Shown here piece after piece: positions 63,781-64,000 of a DNA stretch of 64,000 bases (positions are counted from its first letter, which is position 1; each line of letters starts with the position of its first letter). Below the pieces are notes generated by a model that was given only the letters and a program-made list of their open reading frames with translations, searched no databases and was not told the origin of the DNA. The stretch lies in assembly GCA_005281725.1 (NCBI GenBank), contig SSBO01000003.1:8213621-8277620 (forward strand). Direction: 5' to 3'. Origin of the DNA: Wuchereria bancrofti. Lineage: Eukaryota > Nematoda > Chromadorea > Rhabditida > Onchocercidae. The translations under genes and the position numbers were made by a program.

Positions 63781-64000
63781 GTAAATACTTTTTACAATTT
63801 AGTGTTTTCTGTGTTTTATCAAGTCAAAGCTTTGAGGATAAAACACAGTTTCTAAGGAAATGAAAAAGAATGAAAGAAATGAAAAATTTAATCAGCCGTT
63901 GATATCTCATATAAGGTGATGAAATTTGAGGCTCATATAGAATGATAATGTTTCTGCATTTCAAAGTATTGTGACGTATTGTAACGTTTTATAACTGTAG
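63781..64000. other. Start of CFAP20 intron 5 or alternative end
   Basis: Begins with GTAAATAC. The exon frame reads through the donor for 25 more codons to TAA at 63853-63855, giving a possible retained-intron end. Otherwise AT-rich intron-like sequence to the window edge. Confidence 0.5.

Noticed and set aside
1..64000. tRNA, rRNA, CRISPR, bacterial operon features or transposase genes
   Set aside because: Scanned by eye for tRNA T-loop motifs, terminal inverted repeats with coding content and regularly spaced repeats; none was convincing, and the DNA is clearly nuclear eukaryotic.

Overview
The window is very AT-rich eukaryotic DNA. Its genes are split into many short exons, with introns of roughly 40 to 700 bp (one reaches 1.7 kb) and pyrimidine-rich acceptors of the TTTCAG/TTTTAG kind. 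Good acceptors lie just upstream of several start codons (20441, 21571, 54574, 62160), as expected for spliced-leader trans-splicing. Gene content and style suggest a nematode, probably a clade III (filarial/spirurid) species. This is inference; no species-specific marker was found.

Left third (1-25346) is a ubiquitin-proteasome block. A 40-exon minus-strand gene (20441 to 5817) encodes a full-length UBR3-type E3 ligase of about 1897 aa: N-terminal UBR box, helical middle, RING, and a C-terminal domain ending in a clear UBR3 signature. Every exon junction can be kept in phase. It lies head to head with the plus-strand gene for proteasome lid subunit RPN5/PSMD12 (21571-25346, 12 exons, 494 aa). 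From memory, the C. elegans orthologues (rpn-5 F10G7.8 and F10G7.10) are also neighbours. Downstream of UBR3 on the same strand (3050 to the window edge) is a diverged partial duplicate: four exons reproduce the UBR3 RING exons with all CxxC/CGHxxHxxC ligands kept. They can be joined in phase to a new first exon made of three families of tandem repeats (acidic 7-mers, Gly/Glu 13-mers, Arg/Ser 14-mers). This chimeric repeat-RING gene is the most interesting item here.

Middle (about 25.4-54.5 kb) is an AT-rich desert dominated by homopolymer runs, microsatellites and minisatellites (43-bp repeat at 30.3 kb, GGAT-rich repeat at 35.7 kb, 54-bp repeat at 52.9 kb, old diverged repeats at 34.3 and 37.4 kb). 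It contains an exact 167-bp duplication around a single N, which looks like an assembly join. A few short exon-like segments with good splice sites hint at a large-intron gene, but none could be assigned.

Right end (54.5-64 kb): a three-exon seven-transmembrane receptor of nematode chemoreceptor type (plus); then a two-exon Ashwin-like gene (minus) that is divergent from a CFAP20/BUG22 gene (plus). CFAP20 runs off the right edge with a C-terminal tail not seen in the animal proteins I recall.
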